DNA from: Neolentinus lepideus HHB14362 ss-1
Taxonomy: Eukaryota; Basidiomycota; Agaricomycetes; Gloeophyllales; Gloeophyllaceae
Reading direction: 5' to 3'
DNA length: 64,000 bases
Assembly: GCA_001632425.1 (NCBI GenBank)
Contig: KV425621.1
Span: 32,019-96,018 of the forward strand
Shown piece after piece: positions 10,338-20,358 of the stretch; the first letter of the stretch is position 1; the number at the start of each line of letters is the position of its first letter. The notes below the pieces were generated by a model. The model was not told the origin of the DNA. It ran no database searches and saw only the letters and a list, made by a program, of their open reading frames with translations. A program made the position numbers and the translations under genes.

Positions 10338-12150
10338 ATGAGTACGCAAAACGGGTTCAAGAGACGTGCTCGCGCAGGTTCCGTGAAGGAGACCCTCGAT
10401 GCCATCGAGTTTGTTATTTTTGCAATCTGCGTGTGCGAGGTAGTTGGGTTTAATCCTCTGCTCGGACAAACACAGGACGGACCCTTCTCACCACCTCGCT
10501 GGCCCGTTCAGACCGCAGACGTATGTCATATCACCTTTCTTGTAATTTGAGCGGACGATGAGTTTGTGTAGGCCACTCCGACCTGAGCCATCCCGCCGGC
10601 CCTCATGGAAGCAAGCGGTTTCTGAGGCAAGCAGAAGTTCGGACTCGCCGTCATCTCAAGGGCTGTGGTCTGATATAAAAACGGGGAGATGGATTGTAGT
10701 ACCATGTAAGTCTGAATGCTGATTTTTCGTGTCGAATACAAATAGCCTAATCAACCTCGGACGCAGCGTCATCCTTGACGCTCGTCATCATCTTCGCTGC
10801 CCTGTATGTCAACTGGGCTGTACTAGCGCCTTACGTCGCCCCAAAGCTTCCCAATCCCTTTGAACCCTTGTTGTTCATATCTCACCGCGTGCCTGGGACG
10901 AGTGACGACGACCCGCGCTACCAGAAGGGCTATCTCGACCTAGCCTTCATAGCATACCACATCATAGTCTTCTCCTTCGTTCGGCAGGTCATTACTCTGC
11001 ACCTCTTCAAGCCGTTTGCGAGGTACTTCGGGATAAAGAAGGAGGCGAAGCTGGATCGGTTTGGAGAGCAGGGGTATGCTTGTGTGTATTTCGCGTTCTT
11101 TGGGCTGTGGGGCTTGGTGAATATCGCAACCTCAAATTCATATATGCGTCTGTGTTGACTACTGAGAAAGCGCATCATGTCGCAACTCCCGACCTGGTGG
11201 TATAGGACCGAATATTTCTGGATAGGTGGGCACCAGTTTCCCCACGGCACGCATGCTGACCCATAATACCTTCCAAGATTATCCTCACTGGGATATGAAG
11301 TCGGAGCTGAAGCGATACTATCTCATGCAGTTCTCGTACTGGTTGCAGCAGCTGATTGTCTTGGCCATGCGCCTTGAAAAGCCTCGTGTGGATTTCCAAG
11401 AGCTGGTGGCTCATCACTTGGTCACCCTTTGGCTGATTGGGTATGTCGACGTCTCTACCTTGTCGAATCTTTCATGGCTTAAATCTCTCCAGATGGAGCT
11501 ACTTGGTCAACCTGACTCTCATCGGAAATGCTGTCTATATTAGCATGGACATTCCAGATGTATTTTTGGCGGTGAGCTATTTCGTTCTCAGGGAGTGTGT
11601 TTGTGTGACGCCATGAGGCATTAGTTCTCCAAGCTGCTGAATTACCTGCAATCACGCTACAAAATCGTCTCTTTCGTGGTTTTCGTCGCGGTCTGGACGT
11701 AAGTCAGTCTATGCGATGAATGATCTCCGAAAAGTGAATGCGTCTCATCAGATACTTCCGGCACTACTTAAATTTGGTCATCTTGTGGTCCGTTTACTCT
11801 GAATTTGACCTTATGCCGTACGTTTTGTCGTCGAGGTCAATGGAAGACATTCTGACTCTCCATCAGTGAATCGTCAAAGCACTGGGACCCTCTCCAAGGT
11901 GTTTGGATGGTTTGGTGGATGAAATGGCAAATATTTGCACCCATTCTCCTCCTGCAGTGCCTGAACTTGTTCTGGTACTATTTTATTCTCCGTATTATAG
12001 TTAGGTGAGCATAACACTTCCACTTAACCGAGGCTCTACCTGATATTGGCATTATCCAGAGCTGTGACCGACCCTGCTGGTGTAACAGACGTCAGATCAG
12101 ACGATGAAGATGACGATGAAAACGAGCCCGACGATGATAAAGATGACTAG
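10338..12150 (+). CDS. LAG1: Acyl-CoA-dependent ceramide synthase (TLC domain), spliced
   Basis: ER membrane enzyme that N-acylates sphingoid bases with acyl-CoA to make (dihydro)ceramide. The N-terminus is reconstructed across short introns: the segment DPSHHLAGPFRPQTPLRP joins WIVVPSSSLTLVIIFAALYVNW, the first membrane span. The TLC domain follows with YYLMQFSYWLQQL, then the Lag1 motif including the paired catalytic histidines (LVAHHLVTLWLIGWSY) and the aspartates of NAVYISMDIPDVFLA. Further spans end with LFWYYFILRIIVRA. A strongly acidic tail (SDDEDDDENEPDDDKDD) faces the cytosol in this family. The start at 10338 (MSTQNGFKRRARAG) is the least certain part, because joining it requires an unusually short intron near 10433-10475. 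About nine introns in total. Confidence 0.9.
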
Positions 12151-12278
12151 AGGCTGTGCACCGCCTTTGTGGCAAGAGATACATTCAGGTTTCCTACTCT
12201 ACATACAGCTTGCATAATACAGACAGATACATCGATGATTGGCATGTAAAGTACATCGGGTCCGAGTGCGAACTATAA

Positions 12279-13865
12279 CTACGAGAACTGTTCTTGGAGC
12301 ATTTGCGCTTCGTAGGCAGGGTCGAGCGTAGCTTCGGGATCACCGGGAAGTTTGAGCTTTGGAGCGGGCATCAGACCCTCGGAGTCTGAGTAATCGCTGT
12401 TCTCCTCCCAGGGCTGAAACTGGACTTTGACGCCGGTCATGCTCCCCTCTGTGTGGTTGGGCCAACGTTTTTCCCTCTGCATGTCTACGGGGTCACCGGA
12501 CGCCATAGACTTCAGCGCCTGTAAAGTATACTAGAAGTGTGGTATAAGCCTAAAAATCGAGTTGAGAAGAGCAAAGGTACAAACATAGGCGTCATTCCCA
12601 GCATTATGCAGATAATCCGTTGAGATCTGGAGATGGCGACACATTTGTTCCAGGCCTCTGCGTCTTGGTGCAGACTCTCCTTCAAGTGCAGCAAAAAGAT
12701 CTGCCGTGTCAACAACGTAGGTGCCCTCACCAGGTACTACATCAGGCAGAGCACGGTTGAGGAATGGCAAAGGCGCTTCCACAGACGATGACTTCAGGTA
12801 TCTATGTAGAGGGAGTCTAGGAAGAAAGGAAATGTAAAGCCATATGGGTACCTACTTGATGTCTTGGCCGGCATCGTGGAAAACCAAGAAAAGCGGGCCT
12901 GAACTTTGCCACTGAGCTAGAAGATCAGCAACACGCTTCTTGAATGTCTTCTTGTCCAGGACATCGCTAGTTCCGAACAAGAATTTCTGCGGCAAACGAT
13001 GGGCATCTGTGAGTATATAGTAACATGTGCTGTAGTATTGGAAGGTAGCTCACGTCTCTATGGTCTGGAACGTAGGTGCCATTGCTGTAAGCTCTGTTCT
13101 CCTTCACGATGATATGGCCCTGTTCAGAAATTTCCTTGCCCTTATCCCAGCGTATGAGGGCCCAGCCGAGCTCTGTGAGGATGGTGTGATCGCGCTCCCA
13201 AGACTCGAAGTCGATAGCACACCAAATCCCTGCTTGTTCAGCCCAGAAGGTTCGGACTCGCTCAAACGTATTGCGGCGTGCCATTAGAACATTGTCTACG
13301 TATCGCAGCTTCTTGTTATTCTTTTCGATAGTCTTGGACCAATTGAGTACTTGGGTTACCTTACTGTAATGGGGTAGGACATACCTTGATGGCTTTCTTC
13401 AGAGTAGCTGCATCTGTATAGAAGACGGGTGAGACAGTTTGGAGTTGCTCGCTTGTTAGTAAAGCTTCGGAGTCGGGGATGGGGATGGGCTCCTCTGTCA
13501 ACTTCATCGCGTGCAACCAGTATCGAACATACTCCACTTGAGCTGAAGAAAACATCAAGCGAGATTCTTGGTTCTTCAATACCCCTAAGCACAAATCGTT
13601 GTAACGGAAGCAATTTCGGAGGAATAATATGTGTACCCATGTACAGCTCGACACCCTTTGACGGGTCCTCCATCAGGGGATGATCGGGGTGAATGAGAGC
13701 ATCGTATTGAAGGACAGCCTTCAGGGTACTAATATCGGCTTGGTTCGGTAGAGCCTGGTGCCTACAAAAAGTTGATGAACATAGACTGTGGCGCTGGAGA
13801 TCAACTTACCATTCGAACCAAATATCGGTGAATCTATAATAACCAGTCAACGCAGTGGGTGCCAT
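12279..13865 (-). CDS. Gfd2/YDR514C-like DEDDh exonuclease-fold protein, spliced
   Basis: Resembles the fungal Gfd2/YDR514C family, whose C-terminal domain has an RNase H-like DEDDh fold; cellular role is unclear (Gfd2 was linked to mRNA export). It starts MAPTALTGYYRFTDIWFEWH. The catalytic-type motifs look complete: WCAIDFESWERDH (D, E), LFLVFHDAGQDIKYLK (D) and LHNAGNDAY (H and D). The segment VVDTADLFAALEGES lies between the second and third. The protein ends with an acidic/Pro stretch and MLQEQFS. Spliced length is about 400 residues. It is transcribed away from CENP-A across a 284-bp region. Nuclease activity is an inference from motifs only. Confidence 0.82.
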
Positions 13866-14034
13866 CTTGTCTTGTTGAGAGTTCGTCGGGTTGAAGACTT
13901 CAACCATGGCGAGGGCCTTATGGAACTTTATACAAAGCCGGAAAGCGCTTTGCCGAGTGGCAGGACAAAGTATCGAAGAAGGGTCATAAGGAATGCTATA
14001 ACGGTCACGTTCACATCAACGACGCGCTGTTGCG

Positions 14035-14040
14035 ACGCGT
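14035..14040. promoter_or_regulatory. MluI cell-cycle box ACGCGT (distal)
   Basis: Perfect ACGCGT, the core bound by MBF (Mbp1/Swi6-type) in fungi, 115 bases upstream of the CENP-A start codon and inside the region shared with the divergent Gfd2-like gene. Supports G1/S-phase expression, by inference. Confidence 0.45.
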
Positions 14041-14107
14041 CCGATTCGAACCCCGCAAGTCATCCACTTGCGATACCACCTGCTGCCACCATACAGGGTT
14101 ACCCTTT

Positions 14108-14113
14108 ACGCGT
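14108..14113. promoter_or_regulatory. MluI cell-cycle box ACGCGT (proximal)
   Basis: Second perfect ACGCGT, 42 bases upstream of the CENP-A ATG. Two such hexamers within 79 bases are unlikely by chance in a 284-base region and suit a gene whose product must be made once per cell cycle. Confidence 0.45.
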
Positions 14114-14149
14114 CTTTTGCTCCTCTCTGTCTAGCTTCTTTGGACTTTC

Positions 14150-14861
14150 ATGGCGCAGACAGTCCAGAGGGATGGTCCAAGCGGAGGCGGGAAACGGAAG
14201 CACTTGGGTAGCTCCAGTGCCCAGGACTCCTCTCCGCCGAAAAATAAGAAGATCAGAACAACTCAGACTGCGCGGAAAAGCACAGGCGGCCTTAAGCGGA
14301 GTATTCCAGTTGCAGGCCCGAGTGGCGGCGGTGGCGGTGGCGGTGGTGGTGGAGGAGGAGGAGGAGGAGGAGGAGGAGGAGGACCTGGAGGCGGCACGGC
14401 CACTGGAGGGCAAGGAAAGAAACGACGTTTCCGACCGGGTACTGTTGCACTTCGTGAAATTCGGAAGTACCAACGGAGTACAGACCTCCTCCTCCGTAAA
14501 CTGCCCTTCTCTCGAGTGGTCAGACCGTTAGTTGTTGTATTCTGTATTGTCCACTGAATGCAGCTGTTACAGGTGAGGGAAATTGCCATAGATATGACGA
14601 CCGACATGAACACGTATAGCGATGCGGGTTTACGGTGGCAAAGCTCTGCGATCCTGGCGCTACAGGAAGCAACAGAGGCTTTTCTGGTCCATCTGTTTGA
14701 AGATGCGTGCGTATACTTGCTTCTCGAGCAGCGTCGGCGCACACTCATTCGTCTCTTTCAACAGCAATCTTTGCGCCATTCATGCCAAACGGGTGACAAT
14801 CATGCAAAGGGATATACAACTTGCACGTCGTATCCGAGGACCATGGGGCGGTATGGCTTGA
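14150..14861 (+). CDS. CSE4: Centromeric histone H3 variant (CENP-A/Cse4), spliced
   Basis: Replaces H3 in centromeric nucleosomes and marks kinetochore position. Three exons (14150-14518, 14573-14706, 14765-14861) give 199 residues. The N-terminal tail is basic and unlike H3, with a run of 20 glycines at residues 59-78 encoded by GGC/GGT then eleven GGA codons. The histone fold begins near [17 protein letters not shown] and continues with [18 protein letters not shown]. Loop 1 is longer than in H3 ([18 protein letters not shown]), a hallmark of CENP-A. The rest is H3-like: [45 protein letters not shown]. It lacks the canonical H3 N-terminus (ARTKQTA), so it is not ordinary H3. Assignment is strong. 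Confidence 0.95.
14324..14383 (+). repeat. Polyglycine trinucleotide tract in the CENP-A tail
   Basis: Twenty consecutive glycine codons: nine GGC/GGT followed by eleven GGA. Such a GGN microsatellite can change length by replication slippage, so alleles may differ. Confidence 0.9.
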
Positions 14862-15215
14862 TGATCATAATGTACATTCGTTTATCAGTTTGCCCCATTT
14901 TTTGTCTTACACTTATTACATTTCAGCTACATTGTAGCTTACACCATTGAACCTTCGACGCGACACCCCCAACCCCATCCTTGTATTATTTTCGGAGAGT
15001 ACGAATATACTGTCTGTCTTGCTTCTCATATTGTGACTCGAACACCAGCGAGTGTCGTGGTCTTGAGAAAGCGGAATCGCACAAACAATGCACACCCAAT
15101 GATCATAGAAATGCGCATGGATAGATACCAAGAAACTTAATGTACAGAGAATGCAGAAGTACAGTAGCAGGACGATGGCCCATGACCACTTGATAAACCG
15201 CGCACCGTGTGAGGC
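14862..15215. other. Convergent intergenic region
   Basis: About 350 bases between the ends of CENP-A (plus) and the MLKL-like gene (minus). Only short unsupported frames are present. No repeat seen. Confidence 0.5.
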
Positions 15216-16487
15216 CTATGGGCGAAGGAAGACGAGTGATGAGCATACTGACTCCATGGACGCCTTTGATAGATTCGTGTCGACAGTGGCAATGCTCCTT
15301 ACTGACATAGATGACGCGACTGCTTGTATGGATGCCAAAGTTATGCTTGAACTTTCGCATCCGACGGACGTTGGTGTATTGCGGCTTGCGTCTGCGTCGC
15401 CTTTTAGAGTCTGTCTTGCAGAGTTAGAGCTAGGCGAAAAGGACAGTAAGGAACTGCGTCGCGAGAGGTCGTCAAGCGTAGCGTAGTCAGAAGCTCCGGA
15501 GCGTCGATGCCAGATGAAAGAACTGCCAGACAGACGAGCCACACTTGCAATGCTGCTGTTCTTTTCGGGGTCAGGAGCAGACGGGTCCGCTGGAGACATG
15601 ACGGCCAGTGAATTCCGCGGTCCCGCAGGGGAGGCGCAGACATAAAATTTTGGGTCGCCACAGGAGAGACTAGAAGCAGCACATATTGACCCTGATGAAG
15701 AGACGTCCATCGAGGCATACTTGTGATTTATTATTGCGTGAACTTCAGAGTTAAGTGACTATAGGAAACACGATGAGTTTTCCTCGGCTGGTACGAGGTA
15801 CGACAAGGGACCCACTTGTACAACGCCGTAGATACCTGATATTTCTTCAGCTTGACTGGAGAGCTGACCCATAACGCGCTCGTTGTAGCCTTCGAGTACT
15901 CGCACATGACGCATCAGCTCGCCGTGATCGGCTTTTCTTGCTACTTCATATTGATGCTGACCGGCTTCGAGATGAACAACTTGTTCGATCTGCGAGCGAA
16001 TCATGATCAGAACTACCTGAGAGAGTCAAGAAGAGTGCTCCCAACATCAAATATAGCCATAAGCTCTTGAAGGATCTCCTGGCATCTATCTATTTCCATG
16101 GCATTCTCGCCGGAGTGGAGCATCGAGAATACCAAACTTTGCTGGCCTACATGAGTGATGGTGTTGGAGATGTATTGGAATGTCCTACATATCAAGTCAA
16201 GATAGCAATGTCCAGGCGGGTTAGAGCGCTTACGACTTCAGCCTTTCGACTCGATGTCGAAGTTGTTCATCATGGCCGCAGTCCACGTCCATAAGGGTAC
16301 GTAGCCGATCGACCAAGAACTGGCATCTCTGAACCAGACTCGCACAGCGTTTTCTATTACTCCTGACACTCGAGTATGCTTGATAGACCAGTTGGAGGGC
16401 TGCGAAAGCGGTATTGAGCAATGCACTGCTCATGGCAAGGTAGTAGCAGCTGAGCACTTGATCACGAGAGTACTGACCTTGTGGCAT
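15216..16487 (-). CDS. MLKL/HeLo-like N-terminal-domain protein with Ser-rich tail, spliced
   Basis: The helical N-terminal part resembles the fungal relatives of the MLKL four-helix-bundle domain, found in plants, animals and fungi and tied to membrane-permeabilising cell death in some members. Supporting stretches are ALLNTAFAALQLVYQAYSSV, NRKRCASLVQRCQFLVDRL and, after an intron, STFQYISNTITH, SMLHSGENAMEIDRC and QELMAIFD. A further intron of 56 bases joins this to IEQVVHLEAGQHQYEVARKA, typical of the helical brace. The C-terminal half (from VHAIINHKYASMDVSSSG) is Ser-rich, has no kinase or NACHT domain, and ends at FLRP. An ATG at 16433 is also possible. Upstream exons reaching 16795 (starting MKGVTCAALAIAPPGLQP) can be joined in phase, so the 5' end is uncertain. 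Function in cell death or defence is inferred only from the domain. Confidence 0.68.
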
Positions 16488-16795
16488 CCAACTCTGTGGC
16501 TGACGGATCTAAATCTGAGATTCATCCCGATCGCGAGTCAGCCGCCACTTCTCGTCTGGTGCACCGATATGGCTTCAATGCAACCCCTTTACAAAAATTA
16601 CATCCGACTATCGAACACCTCATAGAACTTGGACCCTGCAGGATTGGTTGCAGTGCGCCGGGTTGAGCGGAACAAGGTGTCATCGAGAGTATTGACAGGC
16701 TGCAAGCCCGGGGGAGCTTGATTGAAGGACCAACAAAGTTTCACCACATCAAAGCAGGTACCGATGGCAAGCGCTGCACAGGTCACGCCCTTCAT

Positions 16796-17227
16796 CGAGG
16801 ACCCAGAATCCGACGTAGTATCAAAGGCAGCATTCTATTGTGCATTGGCAACGAACGAACCTATTCTATGCTATGGGGCTTGGGGCGTTGAACTGGCTTT
16901 GTCTAGTACAAGGATTGCGGAAACGAAGATAACACCTGCTACGATTAGTGCAACGAAACATTATTATACCCCTGAAGAAAGTCCAAGTCGTAATTGAACG
17001 GGCAAGGGCGCTCGCCCAAGTTCAGTCGTTAACAAAAAGAATGGCGGGTAAAGGAAAGGCAACGTGCAATTAGATATTACACTCGTGCTGATACTAAGAA
17101 TAGGAGCGCTAGGTAATTTGGGTATGAGTCCGAATGTTCGAGGGAGATGATAAGTTGACATGACACAATGCTAGACAGTCCATGAAGCCGAAGTCCAATT
17201 ATAACCAAAATGGGGGAAATGTGAACG
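16796..17227. other. Intergenic region with unsupported short ORFs
   Basis: The minus strand has a 65-codon frame (16964-17161) and, next to it, a hydrophobic stretch CFVALIVAGVIFVSAILVL (about 16875-16945) that would make one membrane span. They could belong to a small membrane protein or an upstream exon of the MLKL-like gene, but no clean splice model was found. Confidence 0.35.
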
Positions 17228-19865
17228 TTAGAATATGATGCTTTGTCGTTGATTGTTTGGTGATGGACGGGCTTGAGGCATGCCGGGAGTCATCATTGGC
17301 ATAGGGGGTGTAACAAATCCTGGTGATCCGCCGTACATGGGCATAGGCGCCATGGTGGGTTGGGCAAACCACGGTCCACTCCACGACGCGGTGCTCACCA
17401 TCATCGGCCTTGAGGAAGTCGAGGGTGACGAGGTGGACTGGCCATGCAAGCTTGAGTACCTCCGTTCTACATCAGAGCCCGAGTTACTCCGTCTTTGGCT
17501 ACCGAGGGTCGAGCGAGGAATGCTTAGTCTGCTCGAAGAATCTCCCCCAGAGGACCTACGCTCGTGGCCGCGATGCGAGTCGCTGACAGCGCGGGAGGAG
17601 CTTGACTCGACCTGAACCTGAGGGGCACGATTCGTACTGTTGTTACTCCGGGTGCTGTGGGGCCTTGAGCGCGAAGACGAGTGAGAAGACGGGGAACTGT
17701 CTCGTGGTGAATTGGACCCTGATCGAGATCGAGAGCGATTTCCACGACCAAAGCCTTGAGACATGAAGGGTGCATTGGGTGGTAAGAGGGGCGTGTTGTC
17801 CACGTAAGGGCTGGCGACATAAGGAGACATGGTCATCATGGGGATCGGGGGTACAGCAGGCATGCCATACATGCTCCACGTCGAAAGAGGAACCGTGGGT
17901 ATCGACGAAACCTCGGCATCCGAAGCAGCGGACTGTCGTCGAGATGGCTTCCTGCCCCGGTCCTTCAAGCGAACGTCTTCTGTAGAAACACCACGATTGA
18001 GCGAGTACATCGATGCAGGTCGATGATGTGACTCGGCTACGCTGGCAGGCCTTGGGAGGGACGGTGTATTCAAATATGAATCTGACGCCTGCCGGTTCGG
18101 TCTCTGTCTAGAGGACTCTCGCCTCGCGCGCGGCACCTCCTTCTTGTCGTCCTCGACTACCGATACCCGACGCGCCCCACTGCGATCTTCCTCCCGTCGC
18201 ATACGTGCTGCGACAACCTCTTCCTTAAATTTCTTCCGTCTCCTCTCCTCCTCCATAGCCTTCCTCTCCTCCTCCCATGCCTTCCGTTCCTTTTCCCACT
18301 TCAGTTTTTCCTCCTCGTGCTTTCGCCTCTCTTCATCCATCTTTTTCTTTTCTTCCAGCACCCTTCGCTGCTTCTCCTCTTGCAGGAACCGAGCCTTATG
18401 TTCCCGCTGTTTCTTGACTCGTAGTGCATAACCAAGAGGAATTCGGTCCGCGACATCCTCCGCGTACAGATCCTTTGGCATCATGGGCACTGAAGGTGAC
18501 TTCGCATCAGCGGAATCGAAAGAAACACGGCGGTGGTATGAAGGCATTGGAGAGACAGGAGAGGTGGGCGCTGTGGATGGGCTGGAAGGAATCGATAGTG
18601 GCGCTGGCAGGGGGATGACCAACGAAGGCGTATTGCCCTTGTCAAATACCGACGACGACGGAAGAATCAGTTTGTTGCTTGACTCGAAGCCACCAGACAC
18701 TAAGTAGATACATCATCAGTACACATTGCTGCCACGAGGTTGGATGACGGATCATACCATGTGGAAAACTGCTCAAGGCAGTGGAAGGTGCTCGCACGTC
18801 CTCCGCCAAGTCAGATACAGCCACTGGGCTGATTGGACTCTGCAGTGGCTCTTCTTCGAGTAAACCGGCCAAAACTTCTAAGCCCTCCGAGAATTCGAGA
18901 GAGGCAACTCCATATCCCTTTCCGTTTCCTGTAACTCGGTGCCACGAGATATCAAAGCGGCCCGCAGCATTCGGCTCCCACACCACTGTTCGTTCCTCGA
19001 AACAGGGCCTACATGCCCACCGCCTCAGCCCTTCACTAAAGCGCTCCACTCGCTGGGCTTCGACGGCTGCCTCTGTTTCCGGAAATGCTGTCGGCGTCTT
19101 GTGCTTCGGTCGCTCGACGACCTTTGATGCGAAAGGAGCAATAGACAGCGCCTCTGAACGTGAGAGGTTGTTCAAGCGAAGCCGACACAAAAGCACAGAT
19201 TTGTGCATGGTCGATTCCGCACTGTCCTGGAACGGCAAGGCGCCAGCCGGATTACAAGAACGAGGAAATAGCGGACCAGAAGGTGGATGGAGGCACGGCG
19301 GGGGAGAAAAAGGCGGAGTAAGCTTACTCGATACTAAGGATAGGAGCTTGTTCCGAGATGAACTGAGAGCGGAAGAGGTGACATCGAGGCTTGAAGGATC
19401 GATAGTTGCGTGTACTTCACCGTCTGACTCCTCCGAATATGTGTCATCCTCCGAGTCTTCTGCATGTTGTTGAGCGCTGCTAAGATGCGAGAGCGGCGGT
19501 TGATAGAGTGCTGGCACGGGAGGCCTTGTAGATTCCCAATCCCGAATGGATGGCGCATCGAGCTTCTTGGAGACGCCTGTCTTTCTGCGTCCGAGCCACG
19601 ACATCAAAACTTTCTTCGGCGCGTCCTGTAACGCGTACGGGCCGGCATCGTCCTCGGGTGTCTGCAAGCTAGCGGAGCCGCTCGAAGACGATGAAGAGCA
19701 ATTAGCTGGAGCAAAACCTGGCCGTTCTGTCGATACAGTGATGTGTGAGGTGTTCAGGAGTCGAGAACTGATCTTTCTCGTGGTGCGCGGAGCAGAAGCC
19801 TCAGAGCCATCACCAGACTCTGATTTGTCGGAGCGCTTTTGAAAAACCGAGACAAGACGACGCAT
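17228..19865 (-). CDS. Unknown low-complexity protein with K/E/R coiled coil, two exons
   Basis: I do not recognise this gene. Two long open exons join through one intron near 18702-18757 (HG before it, VSGGFESS after it) to give about 860 residues. The N-terminal 200 residues are Ser-rich and disordered. A compact Trp/Cys-containing segment follows (GLRRWACRPCFEERTVVWEP, FDISWHRVTGNGKGYG, LEFSEGLEVLAGLLEEE), the only part likely to fold as a globular domain. Then come a Pro/Ser linker and a highly charged helix of about 100 residues (EKERKAWEEERKAMEEERRR). The C-terminal part is Arg/Ser-rich (NRSRSRSGSNSPRDSS) with a Met/Pro-rich end. The charge pattern suggests a scaffold or RNA-associated protein, but that is speculation. 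Confidence 0.75.
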
Positions 19866-20358
19866 AACAGTGGCTGCAAGAAGAGAGCAAGGATTGTAAG
19901 CTCAAGGCGAAAGTGCCGAGAAACGACACATGAGGTTGAACCGAACGGCTGAACTTATGGACGCAGAACCTGGACGGTCGGCCGTGACAAAGAGCCGATG
20001 AGACGAAAGATTACCGGTGGCGGTGAGGGCGAAAGCAAGGATGGGCGTCGAGAGAAAGGAATAAGTTAGATGTGCCCTTGCAGCAACGAAAGAAGGAGCG
20101 AGACCGGTCCCGTCCCCGAATTACAGAGAAACTGGCAAGCGAGTCTGTGGAGCCGTAATGGCCAGCCGCCTTGGTCGGCTATCCCTGCCGACTGCCGTAT
20201 TAGGAAACTCTCCCACATTCGCTATTCTAGCACGTTCGCATTGTTGCATGCCTCCCATTGCACACGCTCAGGCGCACACGCTCAGGAACTCATAGAAATC
20301 CCATGCCTGTGATGCAAATTTGTGCTCATCCATCACACCATTGTAGCAAATAGCGGCC
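19866..20358. other. Intergenic region
   Basis: About 490 bases between the start of the unknown coiled-coil gene and the 3' end of RRN7, both on minus. Only an 80-codon plus frame (20070-20312) without any recognisable feature. Likely promoter and 5' leader of the 17.2-19.9 kb gene. Confidence 0.5.

Noticed and set aside
10083..10550. 155-codon plus-strand ORF before LAG1
   Set aside because: A different frame across the same DNA encodes the conserved LAG1 N-terminus (DPSHHLAGPF) through consensus splice sites, so this ORF is most likely a shadow.
13788..14531. 247-codon plus-strand ORF overlapping the CENP-A gene
   Set aside because: It runs through the divergent promoter and in a different frame from the histone fold; the poly-Glu run is just the shifted glycine tract.
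14263..14748. Minus-strand proline-rich ORF opposite CENP-A
   Set aside because: Its polyproline is the antisense reading of the GGN repeat; the plus strand encodes a clear CENP-A.
18144..18431. Ser/Phe-rich plus-strand ORF
   Set aside because: It is antisense to the K/E/R coiled coil of the minus-strand gene, which explains its odd composition.
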